This document shows positions 16,931-24,600 of a DNA stretch of 64,000 nucleotides, piece after piece (position 1 is the stretch's first letter; the number at the start of each line of letters is the position of its first letter). A model generated the notes under the pieces. The model had not been told where the DNA came from, did no database searches, and saw nothing but the letters and a program-made list of their open reading frames with translations. The DNA is from Solobacterium sp. (GTDB taxonomy: Bacteria > Bacillota_I > Bacilli_A > Erysipelotrichales > Erysipelotrichaceae). The DNA is taken from assembly GCA_017543025.1 (NCBI GenBank), contig JAFYGX010000239.1, positions 1-64,000 on the forward strand, given 5' to 3'. The translations under genes and the position numbers were made by a program.

Positions 16931-17504
16931 TACACTGCTCACATTTCTCACCATCTTTATCAGTTCCGTTCCGTACATTGCCTTTTTTTACCAGGTATAC
17001 AGTCCACGCATTCCGTTTCACAATGCGCTTCTTGCGACTGCGGCAAGCACACCGGCACTATATGCGATCGTTACCTGTTCTGCCGCAATTCCGGCTCCTG
17101 CCGGAATGTTTATCAAGACAATACTGAGTATGTCGTTCTTCATCTTCCTCGGCAGATTCTGTGTCAGAGCATCTCTGCCGCAGCTGGTCTTTGCCGCACT
17201 GCTGTCCATGAGCATTCTTGCGGTATTATTCATCCCGCTGGCCGCACTGATCAACGTGTTTTCCTATGTGAACGCAAACGGCGCACTGTTCGGAGTCGGT
17301 CCGCTTCTGTTCAACAGTCTTGTCACAATTCTTCAGCTTCTGGTACAGGCTGCACTTGCCCCGGTGTTCCGCGGGTTTCTCTCCCGGCTTTCCCGCTGGT
17401 ATATTCCCCTTGCATGTTTTCTCGCAGCTCATATTGCGGCCGGGCCGATGATTGTCTATTACAGCGTAAATATGCCTTCGGTATCCGGTGGCAGATTCTG
17501 CTGA
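16923..17504 (+). CDS. Polytopic membrane protein, sensor-domain-like
   Basis: A 193-residue, almost wholly hydrophobic protein with about five membrane segments, resembling the transmembrane input module of AgrC-type kinases. It starts at an ATG that overlaps the end of the preceding gene, and no soluble domain is present before its stop at 17504. The minus-one frame opens at the same place and continues with a further membrane helix and a GHKL-like remnant (17414-18148). The two may be parts of one protein separated by a frameshift, natural or artefactual. Confidence 0.55.
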   Translation: MIDTLLTFLTIFISSVPYIAFFYQVYSPRIPFHNALLATAASTPALYAIVTCSAAIPAPAGMFIKTILSMSFFIFLGRFCVRASLPQLVFAALLSMSILAVLFIPLAALINVFSYVNANGALFGVGPLLFNSLVTILQLLVQAALAPVFRGFLSRLSRWYIPLACFLAAHIAAGPMIVYYSVNMPSVSGGRFC

Positions 17505-18148
17505 TCTCTCTGGTCATTCTGCTGTCTGCAGTATTTCCGCTCTATCTGTACTCCGTTCATAACCATCTCACCAGACTGTTTTCCCGGATGGAACACCCCT
17601 TTGTTTCCGCTGAGGACACTGCAGGCCTGCTGGACTACCTGAACCGCGAAACAGAACTGTTCCGCAATCTTGAAGCCGAAATCAGAACATTCAGGAAGAA
17701 CGGCTGTCTGACGGCAGATTCCGCACCGCTTGTTTCCAGACTGAACGATCACCCAACCGGCTGGTATTCCGACAGCCCTGCATTCAGTACATTACTGCTG
17801 TATTATGAGCAGGAATTTGAACGGCATAACATTCTCTATAAGATTTCCGTACACTGCCCGATCGACAGCACAATGCCGGAGGAGCTGATCTTACTGCTGT
17901 TCAACGGCCTGCTGAGCTGTGTTTCGCAATTCGTCCGGCTGGCGATCATAAAGAAAGACGATCGCCGCTTCATCACATTTGAAAGCGGACCGGAGCGCCG
18001 CAGGGAACTGCAGCTCATGCTGGAGAGTACCCGCGAGCTGATGAAAGCCTATGATCTTAACTTTTCTGTAAGCGAAAAAAAACAGGCAGCCATCACTGCT
18101 GCTCTGTCTTATTCACTTCGTCCTCATTCTCTTCCGCCTGCAGATTAG
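17414..18148 (+). CDS. Membrane helix plus degenerate GHKL ATPase-like domain
   Basis: In this frame residues about 27-50 form a membrane helix, and about 140-240 resemble the C-terminal half of an AgrC-type kinase (segment ending N-I-L-Y-K-I-S-V-H-C-P-I-D, then a helix where the N-box should be). The N-box helix reads L-L-F-N-G-L-L-S-C-V-S-Q-F, lacking the D-N-A-x-E-A residues that hold Mg-ATP, and no G-x-G loop follows. It is therefore probably catalytically dead. The first 25 residues overlap the preceding gene out of frame, with no ribosome-binding site at 17414, so translation may need frameshifting or coupling. The 3' end overlaps the convergent gene by 56 bases. Confidence 0.5.
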   Translation: MFSRSSYCGRADDCLLQRKYAFGIRWQILLISLVILLSAVFPLYLYSVHNHLTRLFSRMEHPFVSAEDTAGLLDYLNRETELFRNLEAEIRTFRKNGCLTADSAPLVSRLNDHPTGWYSDSPAFSTLLLYYEQEFERHNILYKISVHCPIDSTMPEELILLLFNGLLSCVSQFVRLAIIKKDDRRFITFESGPERRRELQLMLESTRELMKAYDLNFSVSEKKQAAITAALSYSLRPHSLPPAD

Positions 18149-18602
18149 CCGTTTCATCCGGTTCCGGCTCACTTCTGTCTGCTTTCGGAAACAGCGCCCA
18201 GATCTCCTGGTTTACGAGCTGTGAAAGATAGTCTTTTGACATTCCGTAAATCGCTGCTACCTCGGAAAGCCGTTTTCCCTGAACATACAGCATCCAGATG
18301 ATTGCCCGAAAACTCGGCGAACCGATCCGGTTGATCGTGCCGATAATATAAAGAAGCTTATCTTCTTTTTCTTTCAGCTCCTCATCCAGAGCCTGATGAA
18401 GTTCAATATAGGAAACAATCGGACTGTACCGAAAATCCCGCTGGGGCCGCAGACGCTGCAGATCGATGGAATGAACGCCTTTCATCCGATGATCCAGCTT
18501 ACGGATTTTTTCCATCTGCTGCTTCACATCGGCCAAATAGAAAAAATACTTTCTGCACTCCCGCTTGAAATCAATAGGGTTATCAGGATAGCCTTCATTC
18601 AT
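18093..18602 (-). CDS. HTH protein resembling sigma region 4 / phage late-regulator family (copy 2)
   Basis: A 169-residue protein with a helical N-terminal half and, at about residues 90-140, a helix-turn-helix (I-W-M-L-Y-V-Q-G-K-R-L-S-E-V-A-A-I-Y-G-M, then S-K-D-Y-L-S). The last 30 residues are very acidic. It is a diverged relative of the preceding gene (18595-18993), sharing the I-W-x-L-Y-V segment and the HTH spacing. Such proteins recall DUF1492/ArpU-type phage regulators. The ATG at 18602 suits GGGAGG nine bases away and overlaps the upstream stop by eight bases. Confidence 0.65.
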   Translation of the reverse strand: MNEGYPDNPIDFKRECRKYFFYLADVKQQMEKIRKLDHRMKGVHSIDLQRLRPQRDFRYSPIVSYIELHQALDEELKEKEDKLLYIIGTINRIGSPSFRAIIWMLYVQGKRLSEVAAIYGMSKDYLSQLVNQEIWALFPKADRSEPEPDETANLQAEENEDEVNKTEQQ

Positions 18603-18993
18603 CCTCATATACCTCCCGCAGCCATTTATCAACCATATACTGAAGTTGCCTGCGGGTCAATCCATAAGAATCTGCTACATCTGTCTGAATCCGGTTTTCC
18701 ACATAAAGCGACCAGATAAACACCTTTGCATTACTGCCGCATTTTTCTGATATCTTCTGAAACGTTTCTTCGACAAATGCGATGTCGTCTCTGAGAAACT
18801 GGTAGAGCTCCATATTCCCTCTGCCATAATCATCAGAAAGATCGATTTTGAATGCGTCCGGGCTGAATACCGTCGTCTTGAGTTCCGGAAACTTCGCCTC
18901 GATCATCGCTGCGCGTTCTTTCTCTTTGAGATACACACGGCAGCTGCTCTTGAATGCATTAACAAATTGCTTAAAACTTTCTTCTTTTTTCAT
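18595..18993 (-). CDS. HTH protein resembling sigma region 4 / phage late-regulator family (copy 1)
   Basis: From the ATG at 18993 this is 132 residues, starting with a Lys/Glu-rich segment and ending with a helix-turn-helix (F-I-W-S-L-Y-V-E-N-R-I-Q-T-D-V-A-D-S-Y-G, then T-R-R-Q-L-Q). The frame stays open upstream to 19131, but the extra residues look non-coding. A purine-rich GAGGGGGG lies 15 bases before the ATG, which is far for a ribosome-binding site, so the start is uncertain. It is tandem with a related gene. No phage structural or integrase genes are nearby. Confidence 0.6.
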   Translation of the reverse strand: MKKEESFKQFVNAFKSSCRVYLKEKERAAMIEAKFPELKTTVFSPDAFKIDLSDDYGRGNMELYQFLRDDIAFVEETFQKISEKCGSNAKVFIWSLYVENRIQTDVADSYGLTRRQLQYMVDKWLREVYEDE

Positions 18994-19513
18994 AACAAAA
19001 CGTATCTGCCCCCCTCTGCAGATGGTTCTGAAGCAGCTGATCGTCTCATTGCGAGCACCTCGCCTGCCGGTTTTCTGATCCGGATACCATTTACCGTTTT
19101 TTTGCGCAGAATAGGCAAACAGTAGATCCAAGACGTTTCAGCTGCCTCTCAAGTTTACTATGCAAAATCTGTAATGTCATGAAAGATGTAATGAATTCTA
19201 TGATTTCGGGAATAGTTACCCCCCCCCGCCGTTTTTTCGCTTTCCTGCATGTTTTTGCGCGAATCTGCGGTCATCCCGGAAGCTGTTATTCGATTGCGAA
19301 GGCAATGCGCTTTTTTCTTCTTTCAGAGACCGGTTTTTTGAACAACTGTTTTTTTGAACGGATGCCACTTTGAATATTCAGCCTTTTAATATTCTTTTTT
19401 TCGGAGTTCTCGTAAAACATCCCGGGCATGTTAAAATAATGATTGATCAGCTCTGTATCAGAAAAGATCAGAATTTAACAGTTCCGGGATACCGGATAAG
19501 GAGGAAATTGACT
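18994..19513. other. Long intergenic region with a C9 tract
   Basis: This divergent region of about 520 bases lies between the HTH genes (minus) and the SPFH/zinc-ribbon gene (plus). It has a run of nine C residues at 19219-19227 and several T-rich stretches, and becomes A+T-rich towards the right end. TTAAAATAAT at about 19431-19440 is a possible -10 region for the downstream operon. Open frames exist but lack ribosome-binding sites and protein-like composition. Confidence 0.5.
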
Positions 19514-20701
19514 ATGGGACTCATTCAGGCGGCTTTATCCGCAGCAGGCAGTACCTTCTCTGACCAGTGGAAGGAATACTTCTACTGTGATGCAATCCCT
19601 TCCAATGTGATTGCTGTGAAAGGGCAGAAAAAGGTGCGTGGCTTCTCTTCCAACCATGGAGACGACAACATCATCTCTGATGGTTCTGTAATCGTTGTAG
19701 CTGACGGACAGTGCATGGTCATTGTCGAGCAGGGTCAGGTTGTTGATATCTGTGCTCAGCCGGGCGAATTCAGATATGACTCCAAGACCGAACCTTCCGT
19801 ATTTACCGGAAACCTCGGCGAAGGGATCAAGAATGTCTTTGCGACCATTGGCAAGCGTTTCACGTTTGGCGGTCAGCCTGCGGAAGATCAGCGCGTTTAT
19901 TACTTCAACATCAAGGAACTCCCGGGAATCAAATACGGCACGCCGTCTCCGGTTCCGTTCCGCGTAATTGACCGCAACATCGGCCTCGATATTGATATTG
20001 CCGTGAAATGTTTCGGTGAATACAGCCTGAAGGTTGCAGATCCGATTACGTTCTATACAAATGTCTGCGGCAACTTCGCAGGTGTTTATGAAGTAAGCCA
20101 GATTGAAAGCCAGCTCAAGAGCGAGCTGCTGACAGCGCTCTCTCCGGCTTTTGCGAAGCTTTCTCTTTCCGGTGTGCGTTATTCCGAGATTCCGCTCCAT
20201 ACCATTGAACTTGCGGATGCGCTCAACGAACAGCTCTCCGAGAAATGGAAAGGTGCCCGCGGACTCGAAATCGTCAACTTCGGCATTTCTTCCATCAAGG
20301 CATCCGAAGAAGACGAGCGGATGATCAAGGAAGCTCAGCGTGATGCAATGTATCGTGACCAGTCCTATGCTGCAGCGACGCTCGTCGGCGCTCAGGCACA
20401 GGCTATGAAGGATGCGGCAAAGAACGCAAATGGTGCAGCGATGGGATTCATGGGCGTAAACATGGCAGCCAATGCCGGCGGCGCAAACATTTCCCAGATG
20501 TATGCCAACGGCGCTCAGCAGGCTCCGGCAGCTCCGTCAAACGGATGGACATGCCCGAAATGCGGTTCTGTGAACAACGGCAACTTCTGCGGTACATGCG
20601 GTGAAAAGAAGCCGGATAACGGAAAGTGGATCTGCCCGAAGTGCGGAGCGGAAAACGCTTCTAACTTCTGCGGCACATGCGGTGAAAAGAAACCCGCTTA
20701 A
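19514..20701 (+). CDS. ydjI: YdjI-like SPFH protein with two C-terminal zinc ribbons
   Basis: A 395-residue protein of the YdjI (virion-core/SPFH) group. Residues about 10-290 form the SPFH-type domain, followed by an Ala/Gln/Asn-rich linker. Two zinc ribbons close the protein, each with C-P-K-C-G and C-G-T-C-G knuckles (about residues 345-395). In Bacillus subtilis YdjI acts with PspA, YdjG and YdjH at the membrane under envelope stress. Here the YdjG- and YdjH-like genes follow directly, but no PspA gene does. GGAGGAAAT is seven bases before the chosen ATG; the frame extends 48 codons further upstream without a better start. Confidence 0.85.
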   Translation: MGLIQAALSAAGSTFSDQWKEYFYCDAIPSNVIAVKGQKKVRGFSSNHGDDNIISDGSVIVVADGQCMVIVEQGQVVDICAQPGEFRYDSKTEPSVFTGNLGEGIKNVFATIGKRFTFGGQPAEDQRVYYFNIKELPGIKYGTPSPVPFRVIDRNIGLDIDIAVKCFGEYSLKVADPITFYTNVCGNFAGVYEVSQIESQLKSELLTALSPAFAKLSLSGVRYSEIPLHTIELADALNEQLSEKWKGARGLEIVNFGISSIKASEEDERMIKEAQRDAMYRDQSYAAATLVGAQAQAMKDAAKNANGAAMGFMGVNMAANAGGANISQMYANGAQQAPAAPSNGWTCPKCGSVNNGNFCGTCGEKKPDNGKWICPKCGAENASNFCGTCGEKKPA

Positions 20702-20780
20702 TCCTTCCCTTAACGCATCACTATCGCACAGCCGGTCATCCGGCTGTGCGGTTTCTTAAGTTTCAGGAAAGGAGGAATAC

Positions 20781-21878
20781 ATGGCCGAACAGTTATCGAA
20801 TTACAAATGTCCCAACTGCGGCGGTCCGCTTCGGTTTGACCCTGAAACCCAGAAGCTGAAATGTGAATACTGTGATTCTCTGTTTACACAGGAAGATGTG
20901 GAGCAGTTTTATCGTCCTTCTGAACAGGCAGCTGCTGAACAGGGAACGGATACCCGATGGGAAACGGATACACAGGACTGGAGTCCGGAAGAAGCACAGC
21001 ACATGCGAGCATATAACTGTCCGTCCTGCGGGGCTCAGCTGATCGCAGATGAAAATACCGCGGTCACCGTCTGTCCTTACTGCAATAACCCCACGGTCGT
21101 TGCCGGACAGTTCAAGACGAAGAAACCGCAGTTTGTCATTCCGTTCCAGCTTGACAAAGATAAAGCTGTAAAGATTCTCTCAGATTTCTATCGCGGAAAA
21201 CCGCTCCTTCCAAGAGCGTTCAAAACGCAGAACCATATTGAGGAGATCAAAGGTGTATATGTGCCGTTCTGGCTTTACAACGGCGTTATGGAAGCAGATA
21301 TGACATTCAGCGCTACCAGAGTCGCACAGTTCACCCGCGGAGAAGAAATCATTACGGAGACCAGCACCTATCACATTATTCGGAAAGGTACCGTTACCTT
21401 CTCGGGTGTACCGGCAGATGCCTCCAGCAAAATGCCGGATGACTACATGGATGCGATCGAGCCGTTCGATTACACCAAACTGAAGCCATTTGACACCATG
21501 TATCTTGCAGGCTATATGGCTGACAGTTATGACGTGGACGAAGACACCGACCGCAAACGGGCGGAAGACCGCATGAGCAGAACTGCTCTCAATGCTGTTT
21601 CACGCACCGTTGTCGGATACAATACCGTTGTGCCTGTTACCTCTGGCACCCGTACGCTGGACGGTGCAGCTGCGTATGCATTCCTTCCGGTATGGCTGCT
21701 GTCTACGCAATGGAACGGAAAAAACTATCTGTTTGCCGTAAACGGACAGTCCGGAAAGATTGCGGGTGACATGCCTACCGCCACAGATCTGATGATCTTC
21801 ATGTGGGGGAAACTTACACTGCTGTTCTTTGTGATTATGGCAATCATCATGTACTTTGTCGTAGGAGGTTTCTTATGA
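20781..21878 (+). CDS. ydjG: YdjG-like zinc-ribbon membrane protein
   Basis: A 365-residue protein. Two zinc ribbons stand at the N-terminus (C-P-N-C-G with C-E-Y-C-D at about residues 10-35, and C-P-S-C-G with C-P-Y-C-N at about 79-100). A long beta-rich domain follows, and the protein ends in a hydrophobic segment at about residues 335-363. This matches YdjG, the partner of YdjH that recruits PspA to membranes in Bacillus. AAAGGAGG precedes the start by seven bases, and the stop overlaps the next start (ATGA). Confidence 0.85.
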   Translation: MAEQLSNYKCPNCGGPLRFDPETQKLKCEYCDSLFTQEDVEQFYRPSEQAAAEQGTDTRWETDTQDWSPEEAQHMRAYNCPSCGAQLIADENTAVTVCPYCNNPTVVAGQFKTKKPQFVIPFQLDKDKAVKILSDFYRGKPLLPRAFKTQNHIEEIKGVYVPFWLYNGVMEADMTFSATRVAQFTRGEEIITETSTYHIIRKGTVTFSGVPADASSKMPDDYMDAIEPFDYTKLKPFDTMYLAGYMADSYDVDEDTDRKRAEDRMSRTALNAVSRTVVGYNTVVPVTSGTRTLDGAAAYAFLPVWLLSTQWNGKNYLFAVNGQSGKIAGDMPTATDLMIFMWGKLTLLFFVIMAIIMYFVVGGFL

Positions 21879-22738
21879 GAACCGGCAGATGGCTCAGCTT
21901 CCTTGCGGCGGCACTTGCACTGCTTGCGGTGCTCTTCTTTCCGGTAAAGACCGAAGCCGCAAATGCATATATCATCGATGAAACCGGGCAGTTTACCAGT
22001 CAGGAACTTCTTGAACTGAATCAGATCGCCGAAGAGATTTCACTCCGGCAGAAATGCGGCGTTTATGTCATCGTCACAAAAGATATGCATGGTTACCGGG
22101 AATCCAATTTCGCACAGGGTCTGTTCATGAATTATGATCTCGGATACGGTGAAGGAGAAGGCGCAAGCGGTGTGCTGCTTGCGGTTTCGCTGGAAAATGC
22201 CTACTTCGACTGCACTGCCTATGGCGCTGCAGCCAAAACATTCGACAGCAGGCGTTTACAGAACCTCAACGACATCGTTTACAGCCACCTTGCTAACCGG
22301 GACTGGACCGGCGCAGTAAAAGCCTATCTGAAACAATGTGATTCAGATCTTACCAGCACCGGCTATACCTACTACGTTCCGCAGTATACCGACCCAGCGA
22401 TCAACACCACAACCGTCACAACTTCGCCTGCCGAGCGGCGTTCCAAATGGCTCTCCTACCTTCCGTTTGAATTTATCGGAAGCGGACTGATCAGTTCGCT
22501 GTTTGTCGGACTGATGAAAAGCAAAAACAAAAATGTTAAAGTCGCCGTTACAGCAGACCAGTATGTTATCAATAACGGTGTAAAGCTGAATGTATCGCTG
22601 GATCAGTTTACCGGCAAAACCCGCAGTATCACCCGCATACCCCGTGATAACGGAGGGGGAGGCGGCGGAGGGGGAGGCGGAAGCCACACTTATCACAGCA
22701 GCGGCTTCTCCAGCTCCGGCGGCGGACGTCACTTCTGA
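21875..22738 (+). CDS. ydjH: YdjH-like TPM-domain protein with glycine-rich tail
   Basis: A 287-residue exported or anchored protein. A signal segment covers about residues 5-25, ending near V-K-T-E-A-A. A TPM domain (about 30-150; starts Y-I-I-D-E-T-G-Q-F-T, then V-Y-V-I-V-T-K-D) follows, then a second hydrophobic segment near residue 205. The C-terminus has ten consecutive glycines and ends in S/G/H-rich sequence, as in TPM proteins of the YgcG/YdjH type. The gene is coupled to the YdjG-like gene by ATGA, with GTAGGAGG upstream. A terminator follows directly. Confidence 0.85.
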   Translation: MRTGRWLSFLAAALALLAVLFFPVKTEAANAYIIDETGQFTSQELLELNQIAEEISLRQKCGVYVIVTKDMHGYRESNFAQGLFMNYDLGYGEGEGASGVLLAVSLENAYFDCTAYGAAAKTFDSRRLQNLNDIVYSHLANRDWTGAVKAYLKQCDSDLTSTGYTYYVPQYTDPAINTTTVTTSPAERRSKWLSYLPFEFIGSGLISSLFVGLMKSKNKNVKVAVTADQYVINNGVKLNVSLDQFTGKTRSITRIPRDNGGGGGGGGGGSHTYHSSGFSSSGGGRHF

Positions 22739-22752
22739 ACAGCTGTCATTTC

Positions 22753-22780
22753 GGATCCTGCAGTGCAGGGTCCTTTTTTT
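22753..22780 (+). terminator. Terminator of the ydjI-ydjG-ydjH-like operon
   Basis: GGATCCTGCA pairs with TGCAGGGTCC (one G-U pair) and is followed by seven T residues. Confidence 0.9.
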
Positions 22781-23115
22781 CGCTGTGCAGCTCACCTGTC
22801 ACAGAACCTGTTTCAGCATCTTAGTTCTTCAGATCAGAAGCAGATAGTATTCCAGACTGACTGCTGCCCTGTATTGTATGGGTCTGAATGCAAAACCTTG
22901 CAGGAAGCCGGAAAGCATATAAGGCGCTGTTATGAAACGGAAAGCCCTCTACCAAAATACTACGGAGCGAGTATTTATGATACTGCAGGCAAAACCGTGA
23001 TGAAACCGGGATAAATACATAACCGGATACAACTTTGTCCGCATGATACAATTATGTACAGAGACAATAGATGATCCTGAACCGAATGACAGAAAGAAAG
23101 AGGAGATCATTAACA
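22781..23115. other. Intergenic region before the zinc-ribbon/radical SAM pair
   Basis: About 335 bases without a convincing gene. TACAAT at about 23046-23051 may be the -10 box of the downstream pair, and GAGGAGA precedes the ATG at 23116. I see no repeat or RNA structure that stands out. Confidence 0.5.
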
Positions 23116-23406
23116 ATGCGTAATAAGCAGAAACGAAAAGTCTGCGGCAACTGCGGAAGTCCATATCGAGAAGGTGATAAATACTGCCGTTATTGCGGTT
23201 CGCCGATGGGCAAACCTGAGTTTATCGATGACTACATCGCATGTATCTATGGCCCGCCTCCGATCAAACGGACACATGTATGCAGTCAATGCGGGTATAC
23301 CTGGAGTACCACGGAGATGATTGACAACACAAAATTCTGTCCGGAGTGCGGCAGTCCGGCCCCGGTACAGGAAAAGGAACCTGGTGCGTGGGTGTCTACG
23401 AAATAA
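23116..23406 (+). CDS. Small double zinc-ribbon protein with a YGPPP motif
   Basis: A 96-residue protein. An N-terminal zinc ribbon has C-G-N-C-G and C-R-Y-C-G knuckles (about residues 10-32) and a C-terminal one has C-S-Q-C-G and C-P-E-C-G (about 56-88). Between them is the segment Y-I-A-C-I-Y-G-P-P-P. The protein is encoded immediately ahead of, and overlaps by 19 bases, a radical SAM/SPASM enzyme. That raises the possibility that it is a substrate or accessory peptide of that enzyme; it could equally be an unrelated zinc-ribbon protein. GAGGAGA precedes the ATG. Confidence 0.75.
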   Translation: MRNKQKRKVCGNCGSPYREGDKYCRYCGSPMGKPEFIDDYIACIYGPPPIKRTHVCSQCGYTWSTTEMIDNTKFCPECGSPAPVQEKEPGAWVSTK

Positions 23407-24467
23407 AGAAAGCTCAGCTGGAACAGATCGCTGCGCATCGTGAAAATCTGCGTCATAACCCGAGCCTGCACTGGCTGTTCTTCGAAATCACACAGAAATG
23501 CAATCTGTTCTGCCGGCATTGCGGCAGCCGATGCATCACCACGGGAGATTCGCTGTCCGTCGAAGATATCAGAAATGTTCTGACAACCATTGAAGGGATG
23601 GATAAGCCGGCAATCTGTCTGACCGGCGGTGAGCCGCTGCTTCATCCTGATTTTTTCGACATTGCGGATTGTATCAGAAACGCCGGTTTCCACTGGGGGA
23701 TGACAAGCAACGGAACACTGATCGACGAAACGACTGCCGCACAGCTTTCGAAAGCCGGCATGTCATCCATCTCTGTAAGTCTGGATGGTCTGGAACAGTC
23801 TCACGACGAACTGCGTCAATGCAAAGGCGCATGGAAGCTCGCTCTGCGCGGCATCAGAGCGCTTCAGAATGCAGGATTTTCTCCGCAGGTAACAACCGTT
23901 CTTAATCCGCATAACTTTTCTGATGCAGAACCTCTGTATGCGCTGCTGAATGAACTTGGCGTGAAAAGCTGGCGTCTGATCAACACAGAGCCGATCGGAC
24001 GGGCGTGTGAAGCACATGATCTGCTGCTGAGCAGTAAGGAGTTTGCACAGATGTTATCATTCATCCGGGCAAAGCGGTACGATCCGGCCTGTACGATGGA
24101 AGTCACATTCGGCTGTTCGCACTATCTTGGTGTCGGATATGAGCGTATGGTACGCGATCACTATTTTCTCTGCGGTGCCGGAATTCTCACCGCAAGCGTG
24201 CGTGCAAACGGCGATATCTGCGGCTGCCTGGACATTGAAAACCGGCCGGAACTGGTTCAGGGAAATATCCGGAAAGATCGGTTTGCGGACGTCTGGAAAA
24301 ACCGGTTTGAGCTGCTGCGCCGTGATCGGACTGCTGACTGTGTCAGATGTCAGAACTGCAGGGAACGGATGCTCTGCGGAGGAGATGCGGCACATACATG
24401 GGATTGGAACAGAAACGAACCGCTGCTTTGCTATGATGATTTCCGCGGGGAACTGACGTCAGCCTGA
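23388..24467 (+). CDS. Radical SAM/SPASM-type enzyme
   Basis: A protein of about 359 residues if translation begins at the GTG at 23388. The radical SAM cluster motif C-N-L-F-C-R-H-C is near residue 38, with the T-G-G-E-P-L motif about 40 residues later. The C-terminal part has clustered cysteines (C-G-A-G, C-G-C-L, C-V-R-C-Q-N-C, L-C-G-G) typical of a SPASM domain with extra Fe-S clusters. Such enzymes often modify peptides or act as heme d1/PQQ-type maturases. The start is uncertain because the frame is open further upstream inside the zinc-ribbon gene. Product unknown. Confidence 0.88.
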   Translation: MGVYEIKKAQLEQIAAHRENLRHNPSLHWLFFEITQKCNLFCRHCGSRCITTGDSLSVEDIRNVLTTIEGMDKPAICLTGGEPLLHPDFFDIADCIRNAGFHWGMTSNGTLIDETTAAQLSKAGMSSISVSLDGLEQSHDELRQCKGAWKLALRGIRALQNAGFSPQVTTVLNPHNFSDAEPLYALLNELGVKSWRLINTEPIGRACEAHDLLLSSKEFAQMLSFIRAKRYDPACTMEVTFGCSHYLGVGYERMVRDHYFLCGAGILTASVRANGDICGCLDIENRPELVQGNIRKDRFADVWKNRFELLRRDRTADCVRCQNCRERMLCGGDAAHTWDWNRNEPLLCYDDFRGELTSA

Positions 24468-24488
24468 CATTGAAGGCTGGCGTTTTTT
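24458..24488 (+). terminator. Terminator overlapping the radical SAM stop codon
   Basis: CGTCAGCCT pairs with AGGCTGGCG (one G-U pair) around a seven-base loop and is followed by six T residues. The left arm contains the stop codon. Confidence 0.85.
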
Positions 24489-24513
24489 ACTGACCCATGA
24501 AACCCGGCTTATA

Positions 24514-24550
24514 CAAAAACGCACCTGATCTTTTTCAGAAGACCAGATGC
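24514..24550 (-). terminator. Terminator downstream of the EAL/PAS/GGDEF gene
   Basis: On the minus strand a 12-bp stem (GCATCTGGTCTT with AAGATCAGGTGC, two G-U pairs) closes a CTGAAA loop and is followed by GTTTTTG. Confidence 0.85.
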
Positions 24551-24600
24551 TATTCAGACAGAACCGCTGTCTGACAGGCCGCAGGCATGTTTCAGCAGAT

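Noticed and set aside
24541..24595. Second hairpin CAGACAG/CTGTCTG before the terminator of the EAL gene
   Set aside because: It lacks a T-run; the adjacent 12-bp stem with GTTTTTG is the better terminator.
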